This document shows positions 9,147 to 17,877 of a stretch of 44,327 nt of DNA, in pieces. Source of the stretch: Geobacteraceae bacterium (GTDB taxonomy: Bacteria; Desulfobacterota; Desulfuromonadia; Geobacterales; Pseudopelobacteraceae). The stretch lies in NCBI GenBank assembly GCA_025355325.1, contig JANXZX010000025.1:1-44327 (forward strand), written 5' to 3'. Position 1 is the stretch's first letter; each line of letters opens with the position of its first letter. A program made the translations under genes and the position numbers. The notes under the pieces were generated by a model. The model did no database searches, was not told where the DNA came from, and saw only the letters and a list, made by a program, of their open reading frames with translations.

Positions 9147-9584
9147 ATGAAGCGCTTCACCAGAATTGTCGTATCAGTAGTTTTGTCAGCATTGCTTGCC
9201 GTCCCGGCTATTGCACAAGAGGCAATGAAGGGAGACGGGAAAGTTGTGACAACAGCATCAGGCCTCAAATATGTCGATATCGTTGTCGGCACTGGAGACT
9301 CGCCGGCCGTCGGAAATGTTCTTTATGTGCATTACACCGGAACCCTTGAAAACGGCAAAAAATTTGACAGTTCTCTTGACCGCAATAAGCATTTCGAGTT
9401 CATGATCGGCATTGGTGATGTAATTAAAGGGTGGGATGAAGGGATCATGACGATGAAAGTTGGCGGCAAGCGCAAGCTGATTATTCCGCCAAATCTTGGT
9501 TATGGTGAGCGGGGAGCCGGCAAAGTTATTCCTCCGAATGCCACCCTGCTGTTTGATATTGAGCTGCTTGACGTCAAAAAGTAG
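9147..9584 (+). CDS. Periplasmic FKBP-type peptidyl-prolyl cis-trans isomerase
   Basis: 145 residues. The ATG at 9147 is chosen because AGGAGG sits 8 bases upstream (9133-9138) and because it begins a classic signal peptide MKRFTRIVV...AIA, probably cut before Gln-Glu; an upstream in-frame start at 9087 lacks both. One FKBP domain fills the rest: [47 protein letters not shown] and [16 protein letters not shown] contain the usual active-site aromatic and acidic residues. It catalyses proline isomerisation during folding of exported proteins. It sits between two TMTC-like genes on the same strand, suggesting but not proving a link between protein folding and those membrane proteins. Confidence 0.93.
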   Translation: MKRFTRIVVSVVLSALLAVPAIAQEAMKGDGKVVTTASGLKYVDIVVGTGDSPAVGNVLYVHYTGTLENGKKFDSSLDRNKHFEFMIGIGDVIKGWDEGIMTMKVGGKRKLIIPPNLGYGERGAGKVIPPNATLLFDIELLDVKK

Positions 9585-9592
9585 CACGGCCC

Positions 9593-9619
9593 CCGCCCGT
9601 AACGTGGCGGTTTCTCCTT
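9593..9619 (+). terminator. Weak hairpin with T-rich tail after the FKBP gene
   Basis: CCGCC (9593-9597) can pair with GGCGG (9606-9610) around an 8-base loop, followed by TTTCTCCTT. The stem is short and the T-tract interrupted, so it is at best a partial terminator between the FKBP gene and the next TMTC-like gene. Confidence 0.25.
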
Positions 9620-9665
9620 GGAGTCAAACTAATAATAGCAATTACGTTATGTCATGGAGGAGTAA

Positions 9666-11324
9666 GTGCTTTCCGGGTATTTCACTGCAGCCATAGAAAC
9701 AAGAGTCAGGAAGCGCACTTTGGTCGTAACGTGCGTTGCACTTTTTGTCATTACCGTGGCCGTATATATGCAGACGGGAGATTTTCAGTTCGTATTCGAT
9801 GACGCAGACTACGTGACGAGCAATCCTCATGTGGCTGGCGGCATGACAGGTGAGAATATTGTGTGGGCCTTTACGTCCTCTCATTCCTCCAACTGGCACC
9901 CGATCACCTGGCTTTCGCATATGGTGGATGTAGAACTGTTCGGCATGAACCCACGTGGTCATCATTTGACCAATGTTGTTGTTCATGCCGTATCTACCCT
10001 GCTCCTGCTGTTTCTTCTGCTCCGCCTGACCGGTGCACTGTGGCGAAGCTTGTTTGTCGCCGCTCTGTTTGCGCTTCATCCTCTGCATGTGGAATCGGTT
10101 GCCTGGGTGGCGGAGCGGAAGGATGTCCTCAGTGCATTTTTCTGGTTTCTTACCCTCTTTCTTTATGCCGAGTATCAGGCAAAGCGGACAGCCGTACTCT
10201 ATTTTCTTGTGCTCCTGTCATTCGTGGTCGGTCTTATGTGTAAACCGATGCTGGTAACTCTTCCGGTAATTATGTTCCTGATGGATTTCTGGCCACTCGG
10301 CCGCTATGGGAATGCGGATCATGGGTTGCGCCAACTTTTTGGTAAGGTTCTGCCCCATATAAAAGAAAAAATACCCTTTTTTGTCTGTTCGTTCCTGTCA
10401 GGAGTCGTAACCATCTTCGCCCAGCGTAAGTGGGGTGCGATGCAAAGCCTCGATGTAGTCCCCTTCGTGCTCCGTATTGAAAATGCACTGGTAGCCTATG
10501 TAACGTACATTATCAAGACAGTCTGGCCACACGATCTTGCCGTGTTATACCCCATACCTTCATCGTTTCCACTCTGGAAGGTCACCGGTGCACTTTTTGT
10601 CCTGCTTCTTGTATCTGCTGCTGTTATAAGGGTCGGTCGGCGATTCCCCTATCTTCCGACGGGATGGTTCTGGTTCATTATTACCCTTTTGCCGGTTATC
10701 GGCCTTCTCCAGGTGGGAGGCCAATCAATGGCGGATCGTTACATGTATATCCCCATGACAGGTCTTCTTATCATGGCTGCCTGGGGGATCTCGGACCTGA
10801 CGCAAAGCCTGCCCGGCCGGAATGCCGTTCTTGCCCTGCTTGCAGGTATGGTTATAGCGGCATCGGCAACGCTAACATATCATCAGTCAGGTTACTGGCG
10901 TGACAACATTTCCCTCTACCGGCATACTCTTCAAATCACTTCCGGCAACTATCTGATGGTTTACAATCTTGGATATGCTTTTGCTGAAAAAGGTGATCTT
11001 GATGGCGCAATACACGAGTACCAAGAGGCGCTTCGAATAAAGCCTGATTATGCGAAGGCGCATGGCAGCCTGGCAATCGCGCTGACCCAGAAAGGGAGCT
11101 TTGACGCTGCGATTTATGAATACCGGGAGGCCTTCCGGTTGGATCCTTTCGATGCCAAGTCTCATAGTAATCTGGGGATTGTTTTTGCCCAAAAAGGGGA
11201 TCTTGATTCTGCAATACAGGAATTTAAGGAAGCTGTACGGATAGACCCCGATTACCGGGATGCGCGTAATAATTTGAATTTTGCGCTTGCTACCAGGAAG
11301 ATGCAATCGGAAACAAAAAAATAG
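9666..11324 (+). CDS. TMTC-like polytopic membrane protein with C-terminal TPRs (paralogue 2)
   Basis: 552 residues. The GTG start is supported by GGAGGAG a few bases upstream. The membrane domain closely follows paralogue 1: YVTSNPHVAGG, SNWHPITWLSHM, GHHLTNVVVHAVSTLL, HPLHVESVAWVAERKDVLSAFFW, and the MADRYMY loop. The C-terminus has three TPRs and a capping helix. One oddity is that the acidic loop reads QFVFDDADYVT, one residue shorter before the Asp pair than in paralogues 1 and 3. It belongs to the close subgroup of paralogues 1, 2 and 3, which are neighbours and probably arose by tandem duplication. GT-C-like transferase role inferred. Confidence 0.82.
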   Translation: MLSGYFTAAIETRVRKRTLVVTCVALFVITVAVYMQTGDFQFVFDDADYVTSNPHVAGGMTGENIVWAFTSSHSSNWHPITWLSHMVDVELFGMNPRGHHLTNVVVHAVSTLLLLFLLLRLTGALWRSLFVAALFALHPLHVESVAWVAERKDVLSAFFWFLTLFLYAEYQAKRTAVLYFLVLLSFVVGLMCKPMLVTLPVIMFLMDFWPLGRYGNADHGLRQLFGKVLPHIKEKIPFFVCSFLSGVVTIFAQRKWGAMQSLDVVPFVLRIENALVAYVTYIIKTVWPHDLAVLYPIPSSFPLWKVTGALFVLLLVSAAVIRVGRRFPYLPTGWFWFIITLLPVIGLLQVGGQSMADRYMYIPMTGLLIMAAWGISDLTQSLPGRNAVLALLAGMVIAASATLTYHQSGYWRDNISLYRHTLQITSGNYLMVYNLGYAFAEKGDLDGAIHEYQEALRIKPDYAKAHGSLAIALTQKGSFDAAIYEYREAFRLDPFDAKSHSNLGIVFAQKGDLDSAIQEFKEAVRIDPDYRDARNNLNFALATRKMQSETKK

Positions 11325-11384
11325 TACTACTCCCTGTTTTCGATGTCAGGGTTAACAAAAATTGCAGTTATTGGATGAATAAAG

Positions 11385-13055
11385 ATGCTATTCGGGCTTA
11401 CCACGGCGACCTTTGAAAAAGAGGGCAGTACGCGAATTATTGCTCTGCTTTGCATGGTATTGGTTGCCGTTGTGCTTGCCGTTTATATGCAGGTAGGAAA
11501 TCATCAGTTCTTGACGTATGACGATGATGTGTACGTCACAAATAATCCCCATGTGTCCTCCGGCATTACCGGCAACAATATCGTTTGGGCCTTTACTTCA
11601 GTCGAAGCCAGCAATTGGCACCCTGTTACCTGGCTGTCTCATATGGCGGATACTCAACTTTACGGGTTGAATCCGCGCGGGCATCACCTGACCAACGTTG
11701 TTATTCATGCTGTTTCAACCGCACTTCTGCTATGTCTGCTGTTCCGCTTAACCGGAACAGTGTGGCGAAGTTTGTTTGTCGCTGCCCTGTTTGCACTTCA
11801 CCCTTTGCATGTTGAGTCGGTTGCCTGGGTGGCGGAACGCAAAGATGTTCTCAGTGCGTTTTTCTGGTTCCTTACCCTCCTTCTGTATGCCGGATACGTA
11901 ACTAACAGGAAAACCACCGGATATATGACGGTTCTTTTCTTCTTTGTGCTGGGTCTTATGTCGAAACCGATGCTTGTTACCCTTCCCATTGTCATGCTTA
12001 TATTGGATTTTTGGCCCCTCAATCGCTATCGACGTGAAGAGGAACAGGTGGGGTTGAGTCAATTTTTTGGTAACGCGCCAAACCTTATAAAAGAAAAAAT
12101 CCCTTTTTTGATCTGCTCCCTTTCATCAGGTATTGTAACCATCTACGCCCAACATACGGGAGGGTCTACGGCAAGTCTTACAGCGCTTCCTTTTATCTTG
12201 CGCACGGAAAACGCTCTGATTGCCTATGTAAAATACATAATCAAGACACTCTGGCCTCACGACCTCGCCGTAGTATACCCGATGTCGCCGTCATATCCGC
12301 TCTGGCAGGTTATTGGTTCATTCCTTATTCTACTTCTCATATCAGTGGCTACAATAAGGGGTGGACGGCGCTACCCCTACCTTCCGATGGGATGGTTCTG
12401 GTTTCTATTTACTCTTCTACCCGTTATCGGTCTTCTCCAGGTTGGAGTTCAATCCATGGCGGATCGTTACTCATATATCCCTGCGATAGGGCTGTTCATT
12501 ATGGCGGCCTGGGGTACATCAGATCTGACGAGGAACTTTCAGTATCGGAAGCCCCTGCTGGGCCTGCTTGCCGGAATCGTGATAGGTATATCGACTGCGC
12601 TGACATGGCATCAGCTTGGCTACTGGCGAGACAGTATTTCGCTCTATCGGCATACTCTGGATGTGACTACCGATAATTACTTGATTCATGATAATCTGGG
12701 CATTGAGCTGGTTGAAAAGGGAGATGTCGACATTGGTATGCAGGAAATCAGGGAGGCGCTCCGGATAAACCCTGCTTTTGCAAACGCCCATTACAATATG
12801 GGGTTTGCTCTGGACAGAAAAGGGGATCTTGATGCGGCAATAGATGAATATCTGATTGCACTTCAATTACACTCCAATAACAGGAAGATACATAACAATC
12901 TGGGGGTTGCTTTTGCCAAGAAAGGTAACCTTGATGCCGCGATACCGGTATTTCAGGAGGCGCTCAAGATAAACCCCAATGATATGAAAGCTCGTGAAAA
13001 TCTGGAGACAGCTCTTGAGCAGAAGAGGATTCAAGTTGAGGGTGGGAAAAACTGA
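11385..13055 (+). CDS. TMTC-like polytopic membrane protein with C-terminal TPRs (paralogue 3)
   Basis: 556 residues from ATG 11385; the ribosome binding site is weak. All family blocks are intact: TYDDDVYVTNNPHVSSGIT, SNWHPVTWLSHMAD, NPRGHHLTNVVIHAVST, HPLHVESVAWVAERKDVLSAFFW and SMADRYSYIPAIGLF. Three TPRs plus a capping segment end the protein. It is nearest in sequence to paralogue 1, for example in the stretch around YVKYIIKTLWP. Probably co-transcribed with the GT39-like gene that begins 29 bases after its stop. Likely an inner-membrane enzyme with its acidic loop and TPRs in the periplasm; substrate unknown. Confidence 0.82.
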   Translation: MLFGLTTATFEKEGSTRIIALLCMVLVAVVLAVYMQVGNHQFLTYDDDVYVTNNPHVSSGITGNNIVWAFTSVEASNWHPVTWLSHMADTQLYGLNPRGHHLTNVVIHAVSTALLLCLLFRLTGTVWRSLFVAALFALHPLHVESVAWVAERKDVLSAFFWFLTLLLYAGYVTNRKTTGYMTVLFFFVLGLMSKPMLVTLPIVMLILDFWPLNRYRREEEQVGLSQFFGNAPNLIKEKIPFLICSLSSGIVTIYAQHTGGSTASLTALPFILRTENALIAYVKYIIKTLWPHDLAVVYPMSPSYPLWQVIGSFLILLLISVATIRGGRRYPYLPMGWFWFLFTLLPVIGLLQVGVQSMADRYSYIPAIGLFIMAAWGTSDLTRNFQYRKPLLGLLAGIVIGISTALTWHQLGYWRDSISLYRHTLDVTTDNYLIHDNLGIELVEKGDVDIGMQEIREALRINPAFANAHYNMGFALDRKGDLDAAIDEYLIALQLHSNNRKIHNNLGVAFAKKGNLDAAIPVFQEALKINPNDMKARENLETALEQKRIQVEGGKN

Positions 13056-13084
13056 AAATCGAAGGTTACCGAAACAGGTGTGAG

Positions 13085-14707
13085 ATGCCTAAAAATTATG
13101 ACGTTTTATCTAAATATGTGCCACACATTATCGCAGTCTTGGTTTTGGCTGTTGTTCTCTATGTTCGCATCAGGCTGCTGAATGTGCCCCTGGAAAGGGA
13201 TGAAGGGGAGTATGCCTATATGGGGCAACTCCTCTTGAAAGGGATCTCCCCGTTCAGTTATGCCTACACCATGAAGCTTCCGGGCGTCAGTATTATGTAC
13301 GCCCTGTTCATGTTTCTGTTCGGTCAGACCCCTGTCGGCATCCATACGGGATTACTGATAGTAAACGGCATATGCATTGGGCTGGTATTCCTGCTTGCTC
13401 GTCGCCTTTTTGACCAAAGCACCGCCCTGTTTTCTTGTGCCAGTTATGCCGTAATGTCCGTCTCTAATGGTGTGAACGGTCTTTTTGCCCATGCAACCCA
13501 TTTTGTCGTACTGTTTGTTCTGACAGGATTTTTGTTGTTGCTCCATTTTATTGAGAAGCGGCGGATTCTGCCCTTGTTTATGAGTGGACTCTGTTTTGGT
13601 CTCGCCTTCACTATGAAACAGCATGCCGCACTGTTCTTGATTTTTGCTGTACTGTATTTTGCGTTGCGTACATGGAGAAATAGAACCGCCGACAAAAAAA
13701 CGTACCTGACGGGAAGTGCGCTTTTCCTGTTTGGCATGATCATCCCCTATGCATTGATTGCTCTCTGGATGGTCAAGACCGGAAGCTTTGCTGCTTTTTG
13801 GTTCTGGACCGTGCAGTATGCCCGTGAGTACGCAGCAACTCCGTCGCTTGCGCGCGGCTGGAACAACTTTACCGACTATTTTGGTGAAATCCTGAAATCA
13901 CAATTGCCATTGTGGTTAATAGCCGGATCAGGATGTCTTCTGCTCTTCATAAGAAAGGGGAATTGCTCTGATCGGTTATTCATTTTCGGTTTTATGTTAT
14001 TTTCGTTCCTTGCGATATGTCCGGGCTTGTTTTTTCGTGGACATTACTTTGTTATGCTTCTGCCGGCGGTGACACTTCTCGCAGGTGCTGGAATAAATTC
14101 AATTGGACATCGTATCTCCTCGCTCACTTCGGTGCGACTGGCGCAATTCTTCCCGGTCGTTCTTTTTGCGGTTATCATTACATTTAGTCTCTACCACGAA
14201 AAAGAGAGTCTCTTCACACGTGCCCCGGATGAGGTGAGCCGGGCTGTGTATGGAGCAAACCCTTTCCCGGAAGCATTGCTGATTGCCAACTATATAAAAA
14301 GTAACACCGCTCCAAACGACAAAATCGCTGTGTTGGGCTCTGAACCGGAGATTTATTTCTATGCCGACAGACTTTCGGCAACCGGCCATATTTACATGTA
14401 TGGGTTGATGGAACAGCAGCCGTACGCAGAACGCATGCAGATTCAAATGATTCGTGAAATTGAAGAGGCCCGTCCAAAGTATATTGTCATTGTTAATGTG
14501 GATATGTCTTGGTTGATGAAAAAAAAATCGATAAAGATGGTTCTTCAGTGGTCAGAACAGTATCTGGCAAATCTGTATGACCCGGTCGGGGTAATAGATA
14601 TAATTGGTCCAAATACTACTTACTATCTTTGGGAAAATAATGCGGCTGAATATACACCGCAAACTGATACGTTTTTGACTGTCTACAAAAGGAAGAGTGT
14701 TAAATAG
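13085..14707 (+). CDS. GT39/PMT_2-type GT-C glycosyltransferase
   Basis: 540 residues with about a dozen hydrophobic helices and a C-terminal hydrophilic domain of about 120 residues. The first extracytoplasmic loop has LERDEGEYAYMGQLLL (residues about 36-51) followed by a YTMKLPG block, the acidic catalytic-loop signature of the PMT_2/ArnT-like family. GLAFTMKQHAALFLI is another family block. Such enzymes transfer a sugar from polyprenyl phosphate to lipid, glycan or protein at the periplasmic face. The ATG has an AGGTGTGAG ribosome site. Lying between TMTC-like genes 3 and 4 on the same strand, it may share their donor. The acceptor cannot be predicted. Confidence 0.8.
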   Translation: MPKNYDVLSKYVPHIIAVLVLAVVLYVRIRLLNVPLERDEGEYAYMGQLLLKGISPFSYAYTMKLPGVSIMYALFMFLFGQTPVGIHTGLLIVNGICIGLVFLLARRLFDQSTALFSCASYAVMSVSNGVNGLFAHATHFVVLFVLTGFLLLLHFIEKRRILPLFMSGLCFGLAFTMKQHAALFLIFAVLYFALRTWRNRTADKKTYLTGSALFLFGMIIPYALIALWMVKTGSFAAFWFWTVQYAREYAATPSLARGWNNFTDYFGEILKSQLPLWLIAGSGCLLLFIRKGNCSDRLFIFGFMLFSFLAICPGLFFRGHYFVMLLPAVTLLAGAGINSIGHRISSLTSVRLAQFFPVVLFAVIITFSLYHEKESLFTRAPDEVSRAVYGANPFPEALLIANYIKSNTAPNDKIAVLGSEPEIYFYADRLSATGHIYMYGLMEQQPYAERMQIQMIREIEEARPKYIVIVNVDMSWLMKKKSIKMVLQWSEQYLANLYDPVGVIDIIGPNTTYYLWENNAAEYTPQTDTFLTVYKRKSVK

Positions 14708-14744
14708 GGATGAGGGTTGATATTTGCCTGATAAGGAGTATGGC

Positions 14745-16484
14745 TTGAAATCACGTACAACGTTGCTGCTAATGGCAGGTCTTTTTGTTGTGACCGCAGC
14801 ACTATATTCCAGGGCCGCGTTTTTCCCTTTTTCCGTTTTGGATGATGGTGACTATGTTACAAATAATCTGCATGTAACGTCAGGCCTGTCTATTGATAAC
14901 ATTACCTGGGCTTTTACGGCCTTTCATGCGAGCAACTGGCATCCTTTGACCTGGCTTTCACTGATACTGGACAGTCAGCTTTTTGGTGTCAATCCCATGG
15001 GCTTCCATCTGGTAAATGTGTTCCTTCACGCATTGAATGCCAGTCTGTTGTTCCTTCTGTTCCGCTCAATGACCGGAGCTGTCTGGCGCAGCGCTTTTGT
15101 GGCGGCCTGCTTTGCGCTGCATCCGCTCCATGTGGAGTCAGTTGCCTGGGTTGCGGAGCGAAAAGATGTCCTTAGTACCCTGTTCTGGATGCTGACCCTT
15201 CTCTTTTACAGTGGTTATGTAAAGCAAGGGAAGCGCAGCATGTATCTCCTTTCTCTGGCTGCCTTTGCACTCGGCCTCATGGCTAAACCAATGCTTGTGA
15301 CCATACCGGTAATATTGATAATTCTTGACTTCTGGCCGTTTGAACGCCTGAGAATTTGCCTGTTTAACAAATCGGTACTCGCTTCCAGGCACCAGGTAGA
15401 TAACAGCGAGGAGAAGCGGCTAACATATTTATTGGTGGAAAAAATTCCGTTTGTGGTGCTTGCGGCAGCTTCTTCGATCGTGACGATATATGCCCAAAAA
15501 ACAAGTATTTCTTCATTGAGCAGTGTTCCCCTCGCTGCAAGGATTACCAATTCGCTTTGGGCTTTGGTATTGTATGTCGAAAAGATGCTGTTTCCGTTCG
15601 ATCTGGCAATTTTTTATCCGTTGGTTCTGGAACCGCTCTGGAAAGCCGGATGTGGTGCACTGATACTGGGCGGAATTCTGTGGGGATCAGTAAAATATCT
15701 GTATCGTTATCCCTATCTGATCGTGGGTTGGCTCTGGTATCTTATTACCCTGCTACCGGTTATCGGCGTTATTCAGGTCGGCAGACAATCCATGGCTGAT
15801 CGGTATACTTACATACCACTGATCGGTTTGTTCATTATGGTAAGTTGGGGAGGGACTGAACTTTATAATCGCTTTCCGCAACTGAAAAACTTGATACGCG
15901 GGGTTGCGGCGGGTGTACTCCTGTTTTACTCCATTACAACCTGGATTCAGCTGGGATATTGGCGTGACAACGCAACGCTTTTTAGCCATGCTCTGGATGT
16001 GACAGAAAATAATTACTTTGCCCATTATGGTTTGGCGCTTGAGTATCAGCGACAAGGTAAACCCGGGCTGGCAATTGCCGAGCACATGAAGTCACTGGAA
16101 ATAGAGCCTCGAGATTCAGTCGTGCAATTTGACTTAGGGTTTCTTCTTGATGCTCAAGGACGTTCAATAGAGGGCCTCAAGTATTTGGAAGAGGCGATAA
16201 GGCTTAATCCCGGTTTTGCCCAGGCGCATTTTACTATTGGTATTGTTCTGGGGAAAATCGGCCGAATTAATGAATCCATCAATGAATATAATGAAGCGCT
16301 CAAACTGGAGCCGAACAATCCAAAATACCTTAATAACCTGGGCATTGTATTTGCCCAACAGGGGAAGCTTGATGAGGCTATCAAACTTTTTTCCAAAGCA
16401 TTACAGGTGAATCCAAACGATGAAAAAGCCAGCGAAAATTTACAAATAGCTTTACAGCAAAAAAGCCAATTACCCGGAAAGTAA
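14745..16484 (+). CDS. TMTC-like polytopic membrane protein with C-terminal TPRs (paralogue 4)
   Basis: 579 residues from TTG 14745, preferred because AAGGAG (14733-14738) is 6 bases upstream; TTG 14724, with GAGGG before it, is the alternative and adds 7 residues. Family blocks: VLDDGDYVTNNLHV, SNWHPLTWLSL, HPLHVESVAWVAERKDVLSTLFW, SMADRYTYIPLIGLF. Four TPRs and a capping helix follow. It forms a subgroup with the gene at 27735: both share the AAFFPF/SAFFPF start of the loop, LLVEKIPF, and a different sequence between the conserved blocks from paralogues 1-3. Probably the last gene of this run, since an intergenic gap of about 160 bases follows. Confidence 0.82.
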   Translation: MKSRTTLLLMAGLFVVTAALYSRAAFFPFSVLDDGDYVTNNLHVTSGLSIDNITWAFTAFHASNWHPLTWLSLILDSQLFGVNPMGFHLVNVFLHALNASLLFLLFRSMTGAVWRSAFVAACFALHPLHVESVAWVAERKDVLSTLFWMLTLLFYSGYVKQGKRSMYLLSLAAFALGLMAKPMLVTIPVILIILDFWPFERLRICLFNKSVLASRHQVDNSEEKRLTYLLVEKIPFVVLAAASSIVTIYAQKTSISSLSSVPLAARITNSLWALVLYVEKMLFPFDLAIFYPLVLEPLWKAGCGALILGGILWGSVKYLYRYPYLIVGWLWYLITLLPVIGVIQVGRQSMADRYTYIPLIGLFIMVSWGGTELYNRFPQLKNLIRGVAAGVLLFYSITTWIQLGYWRDNATLFSHALDVTENNYFAHYGLALEYQRQGKPGLAIAEHMKSLEIEPRDSVVQFDLGFLLDAQGRSIEGLKYLEEAIRLNPGFAQAHFTIGIVLGKIGRINESINEYNEALKLEPNNPKYLNNLGIVFAQQGKLDEAIKLFSKALQVNPNDEKASENLQIALQQKSQLPGK

Positions 16485-16522
16485 ATAATGCACAAGGGTT
16501 TGATGAGTTCATAACCACGCAC

Positions 16523-16577
16523 CTATCCCAACTCTATCCCAACAATTTCTTGTGTTGTTTTCAAAAAAATGTACAAT
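16523..16577 (+). promoter_or_regulatory. Possible promoter of the ABC/DUF2318 operon with two direct 9-mers upstream
   Basis: TTGTGT (16550-16555), 16 bases, then TACAAT (16572-16577) resembles a sigma-70 promoter with a good -10 and poor -35, about 70 bases before the first permease start. Immediately upstream CTATCCCAA occurs twice (16523-16531 and 16534-16542) with an 11-base period. Direct repeats of this spacing next to a weak -35 are how OmpR/PhoB-type activators bind; that reading is inference. Confidence 0.35.
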
Positions 16578-16646
16578 GACCCTCTGCACAGTGCGTTGTA
16601 AGATGTCACGGCATTCGTTTCAGCGCGCAACTTTGGAGAAATTTTC

Positions 16647-17876
16647 TTGCTCTTCCGAATCCTCAAAAACTCATTTCTAAAACGACCCAAATCGGTGTTT
16701 CTGGTTTTCCTCTCCATTGCCATGGGGGCTGCCGTGGCAACGGCATTTCTCGGAATTGCAGGCGAAATTTCCCACAAGATGGCGCTGGAACTCCGAAGTT
16801 ACGGCGCCAACATCCTACTGGAGCCATCTGCCGTTGAGGGGGGCGGATTTTTGCGTGAAGAGGATCTGCCGAAAATAAAGACTGTCTTCTGGAAATACAA
16901 TATCACCGGATTTACTCCTTATTTATTTGGCATTACAGAGTTTTCTGCTGGAGGAAAAAAAGAGCGGGGCGTTATTGCGGGAACGTGGTTTGCCAAACAG
17001 CTTGAGGTACCGGGCGAGGAGGCATCCGTCCAGGGCATTAAGGGGATCGCACCCTGGTGGGAAGTACAGGGACGATGGCCTGAGAATGCTGACGAGGCAA
17101 TTATTGGTGCCGCTTTGGCAAAGCGTTTGAAAATAGTTCCCGGAGGTGAAGTCTCAGCATTGTTGAAGGGACGAAGCCAGAACTTTCATGTTGCTGGCGT
17201 TGTCACCACCGGTGGATACGAAGAGGAACAGCTTTTCGCTCCCCTTGTGACGGTCCAGTCGCTTTTGCAGCAGCAGGGAAAAGTCTCCAGGGTTCAGGTG
17301 AGCGCCCTCACCGTACCAATGGATGATTTTGGCAAAAAAGACCCTGCCACCATGACCAAAGATGAATACGAAAAGTGGTACTGCACGGCATACGTGACAT
17401 CAGTAGCAAAGAATGTTGAAGAGGTGATGGCCGGCAGCCGTGCCAAGCCGATCTGGCAGATTGCCAGCGCCGAGGGTGCGCTTCTGAAAAAATTGAACAG
17501 CGTCATGCTCTTCCTGACGATCCTGGCACTTGGTGCTTCTGCTGCTTCCGTTTCTACCAGCCTGATGGCCTCTATGGCGGAGCGGAGTCCGGAAATTGCC
17601 TTGATGAAAGCAGTTGGTGCTGATCGTTTCCAGATCAGCTCCATTTTTATCGGAGAAACTCTCATTATCTCCGTGGCTGGAGGAATTATCGGTTATCTGC
17701 TCGGCAACCAGCTTGCCCAGGTTATCAGCCGATCAGTGTTCAACTCTACCATTGCATCACCTCTCTGGCTTTTCCCCACCGCCATCATCTCGGCTCTGGT
17801 CGTAGCCATAGCCGGCAGTATTGCCCCTTTGCGCCGGGCGCTCTTAGTCGAACCAGTACGGGTTTTGAAGGGATAA
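16647..17876 (+). CDS. FtsX/MacB-type ABC transporter permease (first)
   Basis: 409 residues from TTG 16647 with GGAG about 9 bases upstream. One helix near residues 17-40 precedes a large extracytoplasmic domain (about 45-275) beginning YGANILLEP; three helices follow. The block MAERSPEIALMKAVGA between helices 2 and 3 is characteristic of FtsX-family permeases, which couple ATP hydrolysis to periplasmic work or efflux rather than uptake through a channel. Its stop and the next start are one base apart, so it is tightly coupled to the second permease. Gene order permease-permease-ATPase-DUF2318 recalls the iron-linked Campylobacter p19 region, but no P19 or FTR1 is seen here. Confidence 0.85.
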   Translation: MLFRILKNSFLKRPKSVFLVFLSIAMGAAVATAFLGIAGEISHKMALELRSYGANILLEPSAVEGGGFLREEDLPKIKTVFWKYNITGFTPYLFGITEFSAGGKKERGVIAGTWFAKQLEVPGEEASVQGIKGIAPWWEVQGRWPENADEAIIGAALAKRLKIVPGGEVSALLKGRSQNFHVAGVVTTGGYEEEQLFAPLVTVQSLLQQQGKVSRVQVSALTVPMDDFGKKDPATMTKDEYEKWYCTAYVTSVAKNVEEVMAGSRAKPIWQIASAEGALLKKLNSVMLFLTILALGASAASVSTSLMASMAERSPEIALMKAVGADRFQISSIFIGETLIISVAGGIIGYLLGNQLAQVISRSVFNSTIASPLWLFPTAIISALVVAIAGSIAPLRRALLVEPVRVLKG

Positions 17877-17877
17877 T

